DNA from: Spirosoma telluris
GTDB lineage: Bacteria; Bacteroidota; Bacteroidia; Cytophagales; Spirosomataceae
NCBI GenBank assembly: GCA_003259005.1
Contig: QLII01000001.1
Location: forward strand, 1,674,001-1,738,000
DNA: 64,000 nucleotides
Direction: 5' to 3'
The notes below the pieces were generated by a model. The model searched no databases and was not told where the DNA came from. It was given only the letters and a program-made list of their open reading frames with translations. The position numbers were made by a program, and so were the translations under genes. Each line of letters begins with the position of its first letter. The stretch's first letter is position 1. Of this stretch, positions 1 through 9,209 are shown one piece after another.

Positions 1-74
1 ATGCTCCTGCGCAGCCTCTCAACCTGGGTCCCGCTCCGCAGAAAGATGCGGGCTATAAGAATTTGCTTGATTAA
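1..74 (+). CDS. C-terminal end of an unidentified protein (cut by window start)
   Basis: An open frame runs from base 3 to a TAA at 72-74 and gives a 23-residue tail rich in Ala, Pro and Leu that ends in YKNLLD. It lies on the same strand as the next gene and is followed at once by a palindrome, as most gene ends in this window are. Too little is visible to name it. It is probably the upstream member of a cluster with the membrane-anchored protein at 184-1229. Confidence rests on reading frame and position only. Confidence 0.5.
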   Translation, partial: APAQPLNLGPAPQKDAGYKNLLD

Positions 75-77
75 TTT

Positions 78-180
78 TTTAAAGAGCGAAAGAGTGAATG
101 AGTGAATGAGTGAAAGTGCGAAAAGCAAATTCAAGTTCATTTACTCCCTCTTTCGCTCATTCACTCTTTCACTCTTTAAA
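78..180. repeat. Intergenic palindrome, GTGAAAGA family
   Basis: The left arm (78-110) and right arm (148-180) are inverted copies of 33 bases with about three mismatches. Both are built from short units of the form GTGAAAGA/GTGAATGA. The palindrome lies between the stop at 74 and the probable ATG at 184. The same unit vocabulary returns at 48846-48916. It is likely a 3'-end hairpin for the upstream gene; there is no U-tract typical of an intrinsic terminator. Confidence 0.8.
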
Positions 181-183
181 ATT

Positions 184-1229
184 ATGCAACGCTTAACCGT
201 AGCCGGTCGGCTGCTTATCACGGCCTTGATTCTGGCCGCTATTTTCTTCGCATTCCGCTACTTCGGTGGCAACGAAGCCCTGCGCAAGCTTGCGCCTAAA
301 GATAAAGAAGCAGCGGAGTCGCAAACGCTGCCTCGTGCTGATGAAAAAACGACTGAAGCCTCTACGGAGGAATCAACGGCTTCATCATCAACTCCATCTG
401 ATGAAGCCAGCAGTAGCCAGCCAAGCCCTGCCTTTACCTACACAGCCCCAGAACCACAAAATGGTATTCTTAAAGGCGTGGTTGAAATGGGTGCCAGTGG
501 CTTCAACTCGTTCATTGTTCGGATTGATGACCAGAAACGCTGGAAACTTGAAAAAGCCGAATTTGGCAATAGCCTTGTTCAGGAAAACATGGCAACGGAT
601 GATGACATTCGGACCGGCCTGAAAGCTTACATCGGAAAGATGCTCGACTTCGGGGTAAGTGGTCGTAATATTCAGTTTGTGGTTAGTTCAGGAGCTATTA
701 AAATTGAAAGTACCCAGAAAATCATTAAAGCCCTGAAATCATTGAACTACGTGGTGAATACCGTTACCCCGAGCAGGAAGGTTCATTGGGCCTTCGGGCT
801 GTGTTGCCTACCGAATTCTATGATAATTCATTCGTCACGGACATTGGCTCGGGTAATACCAAAATTTCGTGGAAAGAGGGCAGTTTTACCAAGGCACTGG
901 AAACCTACGGAGCTAAATACTTTGAAAATGGCACCAGTGACGATGCCGTTGCCAGCGATGTAAAAGCCAAGGCAAAACAAGTTCCAAGCGATCACCGGAA
1001 AACCTGTTTCATTATTGGCGGTGTTCCGTTTGAGCTTGCCAAGAGTGTTCGGAAAGGTAAGGAACGCTATACGGTACTCGATGCGCCATCAGCTTACAAG
1101 CTTGAAAGCGCTAAATCAAAAGCAGGCCTTAACATTTATAAATCCATTGCCGACGCCACCGGCTGCAATCAGTTTGTATTTGACTGGGATGCCAACTTCA
1201 CCATCGGTTATTTGTTGACGCTTAAATAA
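184..1229 (+). CDS. Membrane-anchored protein with Ppx/GppA-like actin-fold motif (one frameshift)
   Basis: I chose the ATG at 184, right after the palindrome, because an in-frame ATG at 106 would translate the palindrome. The protein has one N-terminal membrane segment (about residues 8-24), a Ser/Thr/Glu-rich linker to about residue 95, then a folded domain. That domain carries FVVSSGA and DIGSGNTKISW, which resemble the phosphate loops of Ppx/GppA-type ASKHA ATPases (DIGGGS), and later FIIGGVPFELA. The frame breaks at the C4 run 767-770. One extra C restores TPEQEGSLGLRAVLP and a protein of about 348 residues ending at 1229. The family assignment is inferred from motifs. It may be a substrate-binding or scaffold protein rather than a phosphatase. 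It is followed by an integral membrane protein on the same strand. Confidence 0.6.
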
Positions 1230-1233
1230 AACA

Positions 1234-1297
1234 GCAGGGAGCGGGTGCGTGGAGCAGGGAAAGAGTGTATCCCGGCTCCACGCACCCCGCTCCCTGC
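1234..1297. repeat. Intergenic palindrome with 22/23-base arms
   Basis: Left arm 1234-1255 and right arm 1275-1297 match perfectly except that the left has GGG where the right arm implies GGGG. It is GC-rich, sits between the stop at 1229 and the ATG at 1306, and is a probable 3' hairpin. The one-base difference in a G run parallels the frameshifts seen in genes here. Confidence 0.8.
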
Positions 1298-1305
1298 AAC
1301 CTATC

Positions 1306-1809
1306 ATGACCCTCCGCGACGTATTTGCCGCCGTATCAGGCCAGCCCACCTTATTGTTTCTTCTTCTGGCATCTGTACCAACGGTCGCTTTTTTAGTGAA
1401 CCTTTGGTCGGGCGAAACGGCGGAGGAAATCATTAAGTGGAAGTTCGTATATGCAACCCTGGTTTATCTGGCCTGTATTCCGGGAATTTTTGCGGTTACT
1501 CTGAATATTTATCTATTCCTCTTCGAACGGCAGAGCGTTTGGGACATGAATCTGGCCTTGCAGGTACTGCCCATCCTGACAATGATTGGTACGTTGTACC
1601 TCATCCGGCGCAAAATTCCGTTTAACTACATCCCTGGCTTTGGCAAACTATCCAGTTTCCTGACACTCATAGCTGCTGTAATGGGCATTCTGTGGTTCAT
1701 TGATCGAACCCGAATCTACGCCATTACCTATGTTCCCTTCACCTATATTGTTGTCGGATTCGTTGCACTTCTATTGATTATCCGCTTCGCCTGGAGCCGG
1801 ATTTTTTGA
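1306..1809 (+). CDS. Integral membrane protein, about five transmembrane segments
   Basis: The ATG at 1306 (MTLRDVF) is preferred; earlier in-frame starts would read through the palindrome at 1234-1297. The product has 167 residues and is mostly hydrophobic, with membrane segments near residues 13-32, 47-72, 84-101, 113-132 and 141-162, and a basic loop (RRKIPF) after the third. I do not recognise a family. It follows the anchored Ppx-like protein on the same strand, so the two may act together at the inner membrane, but the palindrome between them suggests separate transcript ends. Confidence 0.7.
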   Translation: MTLRDVFAAVSGQPTLLFLLLASVPTVAFLVNLWSGETAEEIIKWKFVYATLVYLACIPGIFAVTLNIYLFLFERQSVWDMNLALQVLPILTMIGTLYLIRRKIPFNYIPGFGKLSSFLTLIAAVMGILWFIDRTRIYAITYVPFTYIVVGFVALLLIIRFAWSRIF

Positions 1810-1810
1810 G

Positions 1811-1887
1811 GTTAGTAGAAGCCAACAGGTTAGATAGATATGCCGCCAGATATGGCATATCTATCTAACCTGTTGGCTTCTACTAAC
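1811..1887. repeat. Perfect 34-base inverted repeat
   Basis: Arms 1811-1844 and 1854-1887 are perfectly complementary with a 9-base loop. It begins just after the TGA at 1807-1809 and ends before the lipoprotein gene. The stem is far longer than an intrinsic terminator and lacks a U-tract. Its perfect match implies recent formation or active correction between arms. Confidence 0.9.
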
Positions 1888-1925
1888 TGATTCATTATTT
1901 TCGGAAATTCATTTTCTAGTGACTT

Positions 1926-2621
1926 ATGCGTTTCCGACAATTATTCCTTTCGGCACTGTTAAGCTTCTTCCAGCTAGTAAGTTGCCATTCGTCGATAACG
2001 GAACCGGACGCTACAGGCCTCGACTATTTCCCCCTCGAAACCGGACGTTATAGTATTTACGATGTCCAGGAGCAACAATACACACTGAATGCAGCTTCCA
2101 TCCATCGAGCCTACCAACTCAAAGAAGTCGTTGGAGCGCCTTATACTGACGTTACGGGCCAAACTGCTTATCGATTGAACCGCTATCGGCGCACCACAGA
2201 AAGCCAACCCTGGCAGGCCGATTCTGTCTGGTCTTCCCGTATAGTCAATAATGAAGCCATTCGTACCGAAAACGGTAGGGATTTTGTTCAACTACTGTTT
2301 CCGGTTAGTAACGAATTGGCCTGGAACGGCAATCGGTTCAATTCTCTGGGTCCAGACACCTATACGGCACGCAACGTAGGACAGCTTTATCGCGTACAGG
2401 ATAAAGAATTCGATCAGACGATTACCGTTTTAGGCCAGAATGATTCGACCCTTATCAGACAGACGAAGCTTGTAGCAGTATATGCCCGGCAGGTTGGACT
2501 GATTTACAAAGAACGGATCAACCTGCAGTTTTGTACATCCTCCCCTACCTGTATAGGGCATAACCAGATAGATTATGGTACTCAACAAATATACCGCATT
2601 AGAGCCCACGGCATCCAATAA
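1926..2621 (+). CDS. Predicted lipoprotein, function unknown
   Basis: 231 residues. A hydrophobic signal (residues 5-19) ends in a lipobox-like LVSC at Cys20, so the mature protein is probably lipid-anchored. The mature part is beta-rich (YFPLETGRYSIYDVQ, then many alternating hydrophobic stretches) and contains paired cysteines near the C terminus (FCTSSPTC). No family recognised. Its 3' end overlaps the start of the subtilisin gene by 47 bases in another frame, so the two are probably co-transcribed. Confidence 0.7.
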   Translation: MRFRQLFLSALLSFFQLVSCHSSITEPDATGLDYFPLETGRYSIYDVQEQQYTLNAASIHRAYQLKEVVGAPYTDVTGQTAYRLNRYRRTTESQPWQADSVWSSRIVNNEAIRTENGRDFVQLLFPVSNELAWNGNRFNSLGPDTYTARNVGQLYRVQDKEFDQTITVLGQNDSTLIRQTKLVAVYARQVGLIYKERINLQFCTSSPTCIGHNQIDYGTQQIYRIRAHGIQ

Positions 2622-4258
2622 AACGACCTGGTTAGTGCTTCTGCTGCTGCTCAGTCAACTCAACAGTTTTGGACAGTCAACCCGCAAGTATTTAGTATTA
2701 CTACGCGATAAAGCCAATACGCCCTACAGCGTTACTAAACCTGAGCAATTTCTATCCCAACGTGCTATTCTACGGCGACAGAAACAAAACATTGCCGTTT
2801 TGGAGCGCGATCTGCCCGTTAATCCAATGTATCTTACTCAACTCCAGCAAACCGGAGCCAAGATTTGGTTTCCATCACGCTGGATGAATGCGGTATTGGT
2901 CGAAGCTAATGAGGCTACTATTACTGCCATCCAAAAACTAGCTTTTGTGAAAGGGCTTGAGTTCAATCGATCCTTAGCTAATGCCCGCGTAAGTACCACA
3001 ACACGCCCGACTACGTCGGATTTTACACTCAATAGCTTTGACAAGTTTGGGGTAGTTGATAATACGCCCCTCAATTATGGCACGTCACAAGACCAGATTA
3101 CACAGCTTGGCGCCGACAAAATGCATCAGCAGGGCTATCACGGCGAAGGCATGCTGATTGGCGTACTGGATGCAGGTTTTCAGAACGCCAATAAAGTCGC
3201 TTTTCTGAAACCCGTTTTCGATGAAAACAGGGTGCTCGCTACCTACGATTTTGTCAAAAAAGAAACCAGTGTTTATGAAGACGACTCGCATGGTTTATCC
3301 TGCCTGTCTACGATTGCAGCCACGGTCGATAATCAGTTATATGGCACCGCTTACAAAGCTTCCTTTATTCTGCTTCGTACTGAAGACGCCAATAGTGAAA
3401 AACAGATTGAAGAAGCGAACTGGCTTTTCGGTGCCGAGTATGCCGATAGTGCAGGGGTAGATGTCATCAGTTCGTCGTTAGGCTATACGCAGTTCGACGA
3501 TGCCTCAACCAGCTATACGTATCAGAATATGGACGGCAAAACGACCCTTTGTAGCCGCGCTGCTCAGATTGCTACCGAAACTGGGATGGTAGTAGTCGTG
3601 GCGGCAGGCAACGAGGGTAGCAGCGCCTGGCATTATATTTCTGCTCCGTCTGATGCCGCTTCGGTTCTTTCCATAGCGGCTGTCACTCAGGCAGGTACGC
3701 GGGCTTCGTTCAGTTCGTTCGGTCCCTCAGCAGATGGTCGTGTTAAACCCGATTTGGCAGCACGGGCCAGGGAACCGTGATTGGCATACCCAATGGATTA
3801 ATTGCAACAGGAAATGGAACGTCGTTTGCAACCCCTCTGGTAGCGGGGTTGGCAACAGGATTCTGGCAAGCCCATCCTCGCCTGACAGCCGCCCAGGTAA
3901 CAGAAGCCTTGCGTCGATCGGGGAGTCAGTTTGGTACACCCGACGATCAGTTAGGATACGGTATTCCGAATTTCGAACGGGCCTCAATTTTGGCTGATTC
4001 ATTTGGACAACTACTCGTTTATCCAAACCCGTTCAGTGATGCCCAATCGTTAGGTGTGCAATGGGGGAAATAGAGGCTAATGTACCACTAGATGCAACGC
4101 TAATTAACACGACCGGTCGGATTATCTGGCAGAATCGATATACTTCACCGGGTCTGGCTGCCTTTGTTTTACCCAACCTGAATTTATCGGCTGGCGTCTA
4201 CTTTATGACCTTGGTAGCTGGCGATAAAAAACGAACGTTGAAGCTCGTGAAACAGTAG
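2575..4258 (+). CDS. Secreted subtilisin-like serine protease (S8) with T9SS sorting domain (two frameshifts)
   Basis: The signal peptide lies around residues 18-34 (cleavage near SFGQ). The catalytic Asp is in GVLDAGF (D199), the His in DDSHGLS (H239), and the Ser in NGTSFATP (about residue 417 of the restored protein). A propeptide-like region precedes the catalytic domain. The C terminus starts with LVYPNPF and ends in LKLVKQ, the pattern of a T9SS type A sorting domain, so it is probably exported to the cell surface. The frame breaks twice. One G is missing in GGG at 3764-3766 (restores DLAARGQGTVIG) and one in G5 at 4063-4067 (restores QWGEIEANVP). With both restored the enzyme is complete, at about 560 residues. 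The start at 2575 overlaps the lipoprotein gene. Confidence 0.85.
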
Positions 4259-4346
4259 GTAGAGGTTTATGGTTTTCGGTGGAATGATATGTAGAGTTGC
4301 TTTTGCAGGAGACCACTGTAAAGTAAACACCATAACCTCAAAACCT

Positions 4347-4853
4347 ATGCCAACGATTCAGCTCATTAAAGGCGATATTACAAAACAGGCTGTTGATGCG
4401 ATTGTCAATGCAGCTAACACGAGTTTATTGGGTGGTGGGGGTGTCGACGGCGCAATTCATCGGGCTGCCGGGCCAGAGTTAGGGTTTGAATGTCGTATGT
4501 TACATGGCTGCAAAACCGGCGATGCCAAGTTAACCAAAGGGTATCGCTTGCCCGCTAAATACATTATTCACGCCGTTGGGCCGGTATGGCGGGGTGGACA
4601 TCAGGGCGAAGCCGAGTTATTGGCAAGCTGCTACCGTCGGGCAATAGAAATTGCGTCGGAAAATAACCTGACGAGTCTTGCCTTTCCAAACATTAGTACC
4701 GGAATTTACGGCTACCCGAAAGACAAGGCAGCTGCCGTTGCCATTACTACCATTCAGCAATGTCTGGAGCAGCCAACCTCTGTTCAAACAATCTTTTTCG
4801 TGTGCTTTGAGGTCGATAATTTCGATTTATATGAGCAACGGCTCCAGCAATAA
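4347..4853 (+). CDS. Macrodomain protein, probable ADP-ribose/O-acetyl-ADP-ribose deacetylase
   Basis: The start is taken at ATG 4347 (MPTIQLIKGDIT), the conserved N terminus of macrodomains; in-frame sequence upstream is not conserved-looking. 168 residues, a single macrodomain. It has GDIT near the start, IVNAANTSLLGGGGVDGAIH (binding loop 1), and NISTGIYGYP (loop 2), all diagnostic of the YmdB-like class that removes ADP-ribose or acetyl groups. The domain length is normal and no residue looks missing. It stands alone between the protease and the two-component pair. Confidence 0.93.
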   Translation: MPTIQLIKGDITKQAVDAIVNAANTSLLGGGGVDGAIHRAAGPELGFECRMLHGCKTGDAKLTKGYRLPAKYIIHAVGPVWRGGHQGEAELLASCYRRAIEIASENNLTSLAFPNISTGIYGYPKDKAAAVAITTIQQCLEQPTSVQTIFFVCFEVDNFDLYEQRLQQ

Positions 4854-4865
4854 GCACTCATGACA

Positions 4866-4898
4866 AAAAAGCAGGCTCTCAAGGTGGAGACTGCTTTC
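4866..4898 (+). terminator. Probable hairpin terminator after macrodomain gene
   Basis: AAAGCAG (4868-4874) pairs with CTGCTTT (4891-4897), with a short inner TCTC/GAGA stem. It starts 12 bases after the stop codon. The T tract after the stem is weak. The remaining gap to 5138 holds a C/T-rich stretch and no gene I can support. Confidence 0.5.
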
Positions 4899-5138
4899 CT
4901 TAACAATTAACTATTACTTAAATCCAGTGACCTTCACGTTTGGTCAGTTCCTGTTAGACAGACTTCTATGTGTTGATAATTCGCGTCGAGTTAAACGATC
5001 ATCCTCCCCTCTCTTTTCTCTCTCTCTAATCTGCTATAAACTACCGGTCAGGGAAGCGGAAATCCTATTCTGAATGAGTATTAGGCGGATTTGGGTGAGC
5101 AACTGACCGTTTACAGATAGTATCGGCAGAGGTACCGG

Positions 5139-5876
5139 TTAGCGGAACATTTTCAGGAGTTCATCCTTACGGCTACGCGACACATGAACCGTTGAGTTAT
5201 CGCTCATAACCACGTAGCCTCCTTCGCCCCTAACGTAGCGGATAATTTCGTTTAGATTGATTAAGTGAGATTGGTGGACGCGTAAAAAGGAGCTTTCTTC
5301 AAGCAGTTCTTCGATCTCTTTTAAGGTTCTGGATACCAGCAAGGACTGACGGGATTTCAGAAAAACATGCGTATAATTATTATCGGCCTCACACCGGATA
5401 ATCGTGTCGATCATCACGAGCTCAAACCCCTGAAGACTGGGCAATGCAATTTTCTGTAGGGCAGGCTTATGTCCCAGTTTCTGTAATAACAACTCAATTT
5501 GCTGAACCATGTTGGAATCTGGTACCGGATTGACTTTAGCAACGGCTTTTAACAGATCGTCTTTATCAATGGGTTTTAGCAGATAATCCAGCGCACTAAA
5601 TCGAATGGCTTTTATCGCGTAGGTATCGTAGCCCGTAGTGAAAATTATATCGAACGGGATGTCTGTCAGCTGTTCCAGCATTTCAAAGCCATTCATCAGT
5701 GGCATTTCTACATCCAGAAAGAGTAAATCAGGTGTATGTTCTGCAATTGCTTTCAGCCCTTCGGCAGCCGACCGGCACTGCGCCAGTACGTTTACCTGCG
5801 GACAATACTTAGCCAACTGCATGGATAACGTCTCCCGGCAATGGGCTTCGTCGTCAATAATAATTGCTTTTATCAT
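5139..5876 (-). CDS. LytTR-family response regulator
   Basis: 245 residues. The N-terminal receiver domain has the acidic pocket IIIDDEAH, phospho-acceptor D55 in LFLDVEMPLMNGF, and the conserved Lys in YLLKPIDKDD. The C-terminal LytTR DNA-binding domain (about residues 140-243) contains SRTLKEIEELL and RVHQSHLINL. It lies downstream of the sensor kinase on the same strand, separated by a short palindrome, so the two form a LytS/LytR-type pair. Targets cannot be read from the sequence. Confidence 0.95.
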   Translation of the reverse strand: MIKAIIIDDEAHCRETLSMQLAKYCPQVNVLAQCRSAAEGLKAIAEHTPDLLFLDVEMPLMNGFEMLEQLTDIPFDIIFTTGYDTYAIKAIRFSALDYLLKPIDKDDLLKAVAKVNPVPDSNMVQQIELLLQKLGHKPALQKIALPSLQGFELVMIDTIIRCEADNNYTHVFLKSRQSLLVSRTLKEIEELLEESSFLRVHQSHLINLNEIIRYVRGEGGYVVMSDNSTVHVSRSRKDELLKMFR

Positions 5877-5890
5877 AACATTGATTCTAT

Positions 5891-5933
5891 AGATTCTGTG
5901 GATTCTGTTGTCACTATAGAATCCACAGAATCT
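5891..5933. repeat. Palindrome, GATTCT family, between kinase and regulator genes
   Basis: Arms 5891-5906 and 5918-5933 are perfect 16-base inverted copies made of GATTCT-type units. It lies between the 3' end of the sensor kinase and the 5' end of its response regulator, i.e. inside a probable operon. Related units occur at 34394-34472. Confidence 0.8.
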
Positions 5934-5947
5934 CCATTCACTGCTTC

Positions 5948-8900
5948 TTAACTAATCGGAATGCGCACGGTAACACTAGTTCCAACAGGTTCGCCATCTG
6001 GATCAACTAAATCCTGAATGTGTACCGTTGGTTGTCGACCATCCAACAACTGACTCAATTTCAATCGGTTTGAGGTAATCTGCATTCCCAGCGATTTCGT
6101 ACGTGTAGCGGATTTACTTTTTAACTCTGCGGCCTTTTTCCGGCCAATGCCATTATCCTCAATTGTGCAGATCAGAGCACCTTTTTCTATTCGCCAATCA
6201 ATCGTTATACGACCACCACCCTCTTTGTGCATGAGTCCATGCCAGATGGCATTTTCTACATAAGGTTGAATAATCATGGGAGGCAATTCAGTATAGGCAG
6301 GTTCAACATCTTTGCCAACGTGAATTGAGAAGGTAAACTGATCATCAAATCGAAGTGACTCAAGCGTTAGGTAAAGCTGAAGTGATTCTAGTTCACTTTC
6401 CAGCGTAACCACCGGCATACTGGAGTGGTGCAGAATCAGCCGGATCAACTTTGAGAACTTTGCCAGGTAATCAGACGCTTTTTCCGACTCATTTTTCATG
6501 ATGAATCGGTTAATCGAATTGAGACTGTTAAAAATGAAATGCGGGTTCATCTGGGCCCGTAGCGCCTGCATTTCCATAGCTGCCAACTGCTTATTGAAGG
6601 CTGTTTTCTGCGACTCCTGTTGTTTAACCTGCCGAATACGATATTGTAAGCCTATATAGAGAAGACTCGTTCCCAGTAGCAAAAACAGCCCTCTAAACCA
6701 CCAGGTTTGCCAGAAAGGCGATTGAATAATAATATGCAGTTGGGCTCCCTTTTCATTCCAGACCCCATCGTTGTTGGATGCTTTCACCCGAAACATATAA
6801 TTGCCCGGTTCCAGATTGGTATAACTTACAAAACGCCTGCTACCACAATAAACCCAATCTTTATCGACACCTGTCAATTGATAAGCGTACTGGTTCTTAT
6901 CGGGCATAATAAAATTGAGTGCCACAAAGTCGAACGAAAGATCGTTTTCCTCATACGAAAGCTTAAGCACTTCGGTAGGCAGATATTCGATCTTGTTTTG
7001 TACTTGTACACGTGTAATTCGCACGGGAGGAATTAGGGGATTATCCCGAATTATCGCCGGATCGAAAATATTAAATCCATTAGGGCCACCAAACGCTAAC
7101 TGACCATCAACACCTTTAGAGCACACTTCAAAAAATTCATTGGCCTGCAAGCCGTCGCTTTCGTCATAATTACGACAAACGTTAGTCGTTGGGTTGAATC
7201 GGCAAATACCCTGATTGGTTGAAAGCCACAAATTACCTTCCTTATCTTCTTTAATGCCGACAATATGATTATTGGGAAGTCCATCAGTAGTAGTAAAGGC
7301 GGTAAATGAGTTTGTTAGGCTATCGTACCGGTTTAAGCCGCCCTGATTAGTACCAATCCACAAATTCCCCAGGTGGTCTTCATAGAGGCTGCGAACATCC
7401 TTATCCGTCAAGGAACCAGGTACCGACTGGTAGTTCGGCTGGTAATGGGTGAATTTACCAGTTGACACATCCAGCCGACTAATTCCTTTGCGAGTGGAAG
7501 CAGCCCAAATGGAGCCATCTCGAGTAGGTAGTGCAATAATCAGCGCATCGTCGCCCAGGCTCTCTGGATTTTTTGGATCGTGACGGTAATACGTAAACTG
7601 CTGGGTTTTCGGATTAAAACAGGCCAGCCCCCGACCTGCCATCCAGAGCTTACCGGCTGCATCTTCCCGAATATTTCGCACACGAATCTGACAATGATAG
7701 CGGGAAAATAAGCCTGTTTCCCGATCTAACCGATGTAGGTAAAGACCAGCGCTAACCCACAATTGGCCAGCCCGATCCTCATAAATAGCGGTTACGCCAT
7801 CACCAAGCAACTGACTTGAGGTAGTTGCCTCAAGGAAATAGCGCTGGTAGCGGCCAGTCTGGCGATCGAATGAATACAATTCACCCAGGTCGTTACTAAA
7901 CCAGGTTATGCCCGAATGATCCAGGCAGATAGCTCGAATACTATTGTCTGGCAATCGAACAAGGTTAGTATTAGCCACCTGCTGAAACGTATGAAATTTT
8001 TTAGGCTGTGCAATATGCTTATCCAGCCCATTATCGGTGCCGATCCATAAAATTCCTTCCCGATCGAAACAGAGCGAAAAAATCGTGTTACTGCTTAGGC
8101 CATTTGTTTGTGTAGCATTCGCCGATACATGCGTCAGTTGACCCGTATAGGCATTTACCTGAATCAGCCCATCCAGACCAGGAAGAGTGCCCCACAAATT
8201 TCCGGTTCTATCTACCTGGAGAGCGCCAAACGGATAAAACCGATTGATCTCCCGCCCTTTAGGCTGGTAAGTATAAATGTTCTGAAGCGCCCCTCTTACC
8301 GTTAACCGATAAAACTGCCCTGACTGAGTGCCAACCCATACCGTCCCAGATGGATCAGGAAAAACAAGGCAAACAGCTGTGGTATCCGATTGATTATTCG
8401 TTAAGGCAAATCGACTGTATGTTGCGGCTTGGCGATTGAATTGATATAAGCCATTGCTCGCTCCAACCCACAAACGCCCTTGACTATCCTCCTTAACCGT
8501 ATAAACGTCGGGCCTTCCCTGATTGGGTGATGGATATAAGGTGAATTTTCTAGTATCAGGGTCAAATCGGTTTAGGCCTTCCCGAGACCCAATCCAGAGT
8601 ATACCTTGCTTATCTTCCGTAATTGAGAGCATGGCATTGCGCAACGAAATGCGAACCGGGTCAATTCGATAGGCTGTAGTTTTTCCCGTTTGCCGGTCAA
8701 ACAAATGAAGCCCTCCACCCATCGTCGTTACCCACATGCGCCCTTTTCGGTCCTGACAAATGCCCGATATCCAGTTGTGCCCTAAGGTATTGGCAGGATC
8801 AGCAGGGTTGGGTTTGTAAACTGTGAAGGAATAGCCGTCGTACTTATTTAAGCCGTCTTTAGTACCGAGCCACAAAAAGCCGTCGGTGTCCTGCCAGATA

Positions 8901-9070
8901 CACAGGATCGAATTATGAGAAAGTCCGTTTTTCGCCGACAACCGATCGAATTGGAGATTCTCGGCAGGAGCCTGCCCCCAACTACGACCTGAAAAAGTGA
9001 TCAATAGCATGAGCCCAATGCACCTTACAAATAGGCAGACAGGACGATATAGCTGTTGGCAAAAAAACAT
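5948..9070 (-). CDS. Sensor histidine kinase with two-component-regulator propeller (LytS-type kinase core)
   Basis: 1040 residues. A signal peptide is followed by many propeller repeats of the type DGFLWLGTKDGLN, GRMWVTTMGGG and GNLWIGTNQGGLNRYD, forming a large periplasmic sensor. Then come a Y_Y_Y-type domain (FRVKASNNDGVWNE), one transmembrane helix (WWFRGLFLLLGTSL), and a cytoplasmic kinase. The phospho-accepting His is in QMNPHFIFNSLNS and the ATPase N box in QPYVENAIWHGL. This architecture is typical of Bacteroidota sensors for extracellular ligands, often polysaccharide-related. It precedes its LytTR regulator. The ligand is unknown and no polysaccharide utilisation genes are adjacent. 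Confidence 0.95.
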   Translation of the reverse strand: MFFCQQLYRPVCLFVRCIGLMLLITFSGRSWGQAPAENLQFDRLSAKNGLSHNSILCIWQDTDGFLWLGTKDGLNKYDGYSFTVYKPNPADPANTLGHNWISGICQDRKGRMWVTTMGGGLHLFDRQTGKTTAYRIDPVRISLRNAMLSITEDKQGILWIGSREGLNRFDPDTRKFTLYPSPNQGRPDVYTVKEDSQGRLWVGASNGLYQFNRQAATYSRFALTNNQSDTTAVCLVFPDPSGTVWVGTQSGQFYRLTVRGALQNIYTYQPKGREINRFYPFGALQVDRTGNLWGTLPGLDGLIQVNAYTGQLTHVSANATQTNGLSSNTIFSLCFDREGILWIGTDNGLDKHIAQPKKFHTFQQVANTNLVRLPDNSIRAICLDHSGITWFSNDLGELYSFDRQTGRYQRYFLEATTSSQLLGDGVTAIYEDRAGQLWVSAGLYLHRLDRETGLFSRYHCQIRVRNIREDAAGKLWMAGRGLACFNPKTQQFTYYRHDPKNPESLGDDALIIALPTRDGSIWAASTRKGISRLDVSTGKFTHYQPNYQSVPGSLTDKDVRSLYEDHLGNLWIGTNQGGLNRYDSLTNSFTAFTTTDGLPNNHIVGIKEDKEGNLWLSTNQGICRFNPTTNVCRNYDESDGLQANEFFEVCSKGVDGQLAFGGPNGFNIFDPAIIRDNPLIPPVRITRVQVQNKIEYLPTEVLKLSYEENDLSFDFVALNFIMPDKNQYAYQLTGVDKDWVYCGSRRFVSYTNLEPGNYMFRVKASNNDGVWNEKGAQLHIIIQSPFWQTWWFRGLFLLLGTSLLYIGLQYRIRQVKQQESQKTAFNKQLAAMEMQALRAQMNPHFIFNSLNSINRFIMKNESEKASDYLAKFSKLIRLILHHSSMPVVTLESELESLQLYLTLESLRFDDQFTFSIHVGKDVEPAYTELPPMIIQPYVENAIWHGLMHKEGGGRITIDWRIEKGALICTIEDNGIGRKKAAELKSKSATRTKSLGMQITSNRLKLSQLLDGRQPTVHIQDLVDPDGEPVGTSVTVRIPIS

Positions 9071-9209
9071 GGAAATCTGTGCGTAGAAGACTGAATTTTT
9101 CTACTAAAATAGGCATATTCCTGGCATCTATTTTGGCTTCCCTGCTAACAAAAACAGCGAGACTACCCTTCGGACAGGTAGCTCGCTGTAGTTGCGCCCA
9201 ATTGGGCAA

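Noticed and set aside
106..183. N-terminal extension of the Ppx-like protein from an earlier ATG
   Set aside because: It translates the palindrome 78-180. The ATG at 184 begins a normal membrane anchor.
3764..4067. Programmed ribosomal frameshifting in the subtilisin and other split genes
   Set aside because: No slippery heptamers with downstream structures recur, the sites are simple G/C runs, and unrelated gene families are affected at the same rate. Assembly error explains it better.
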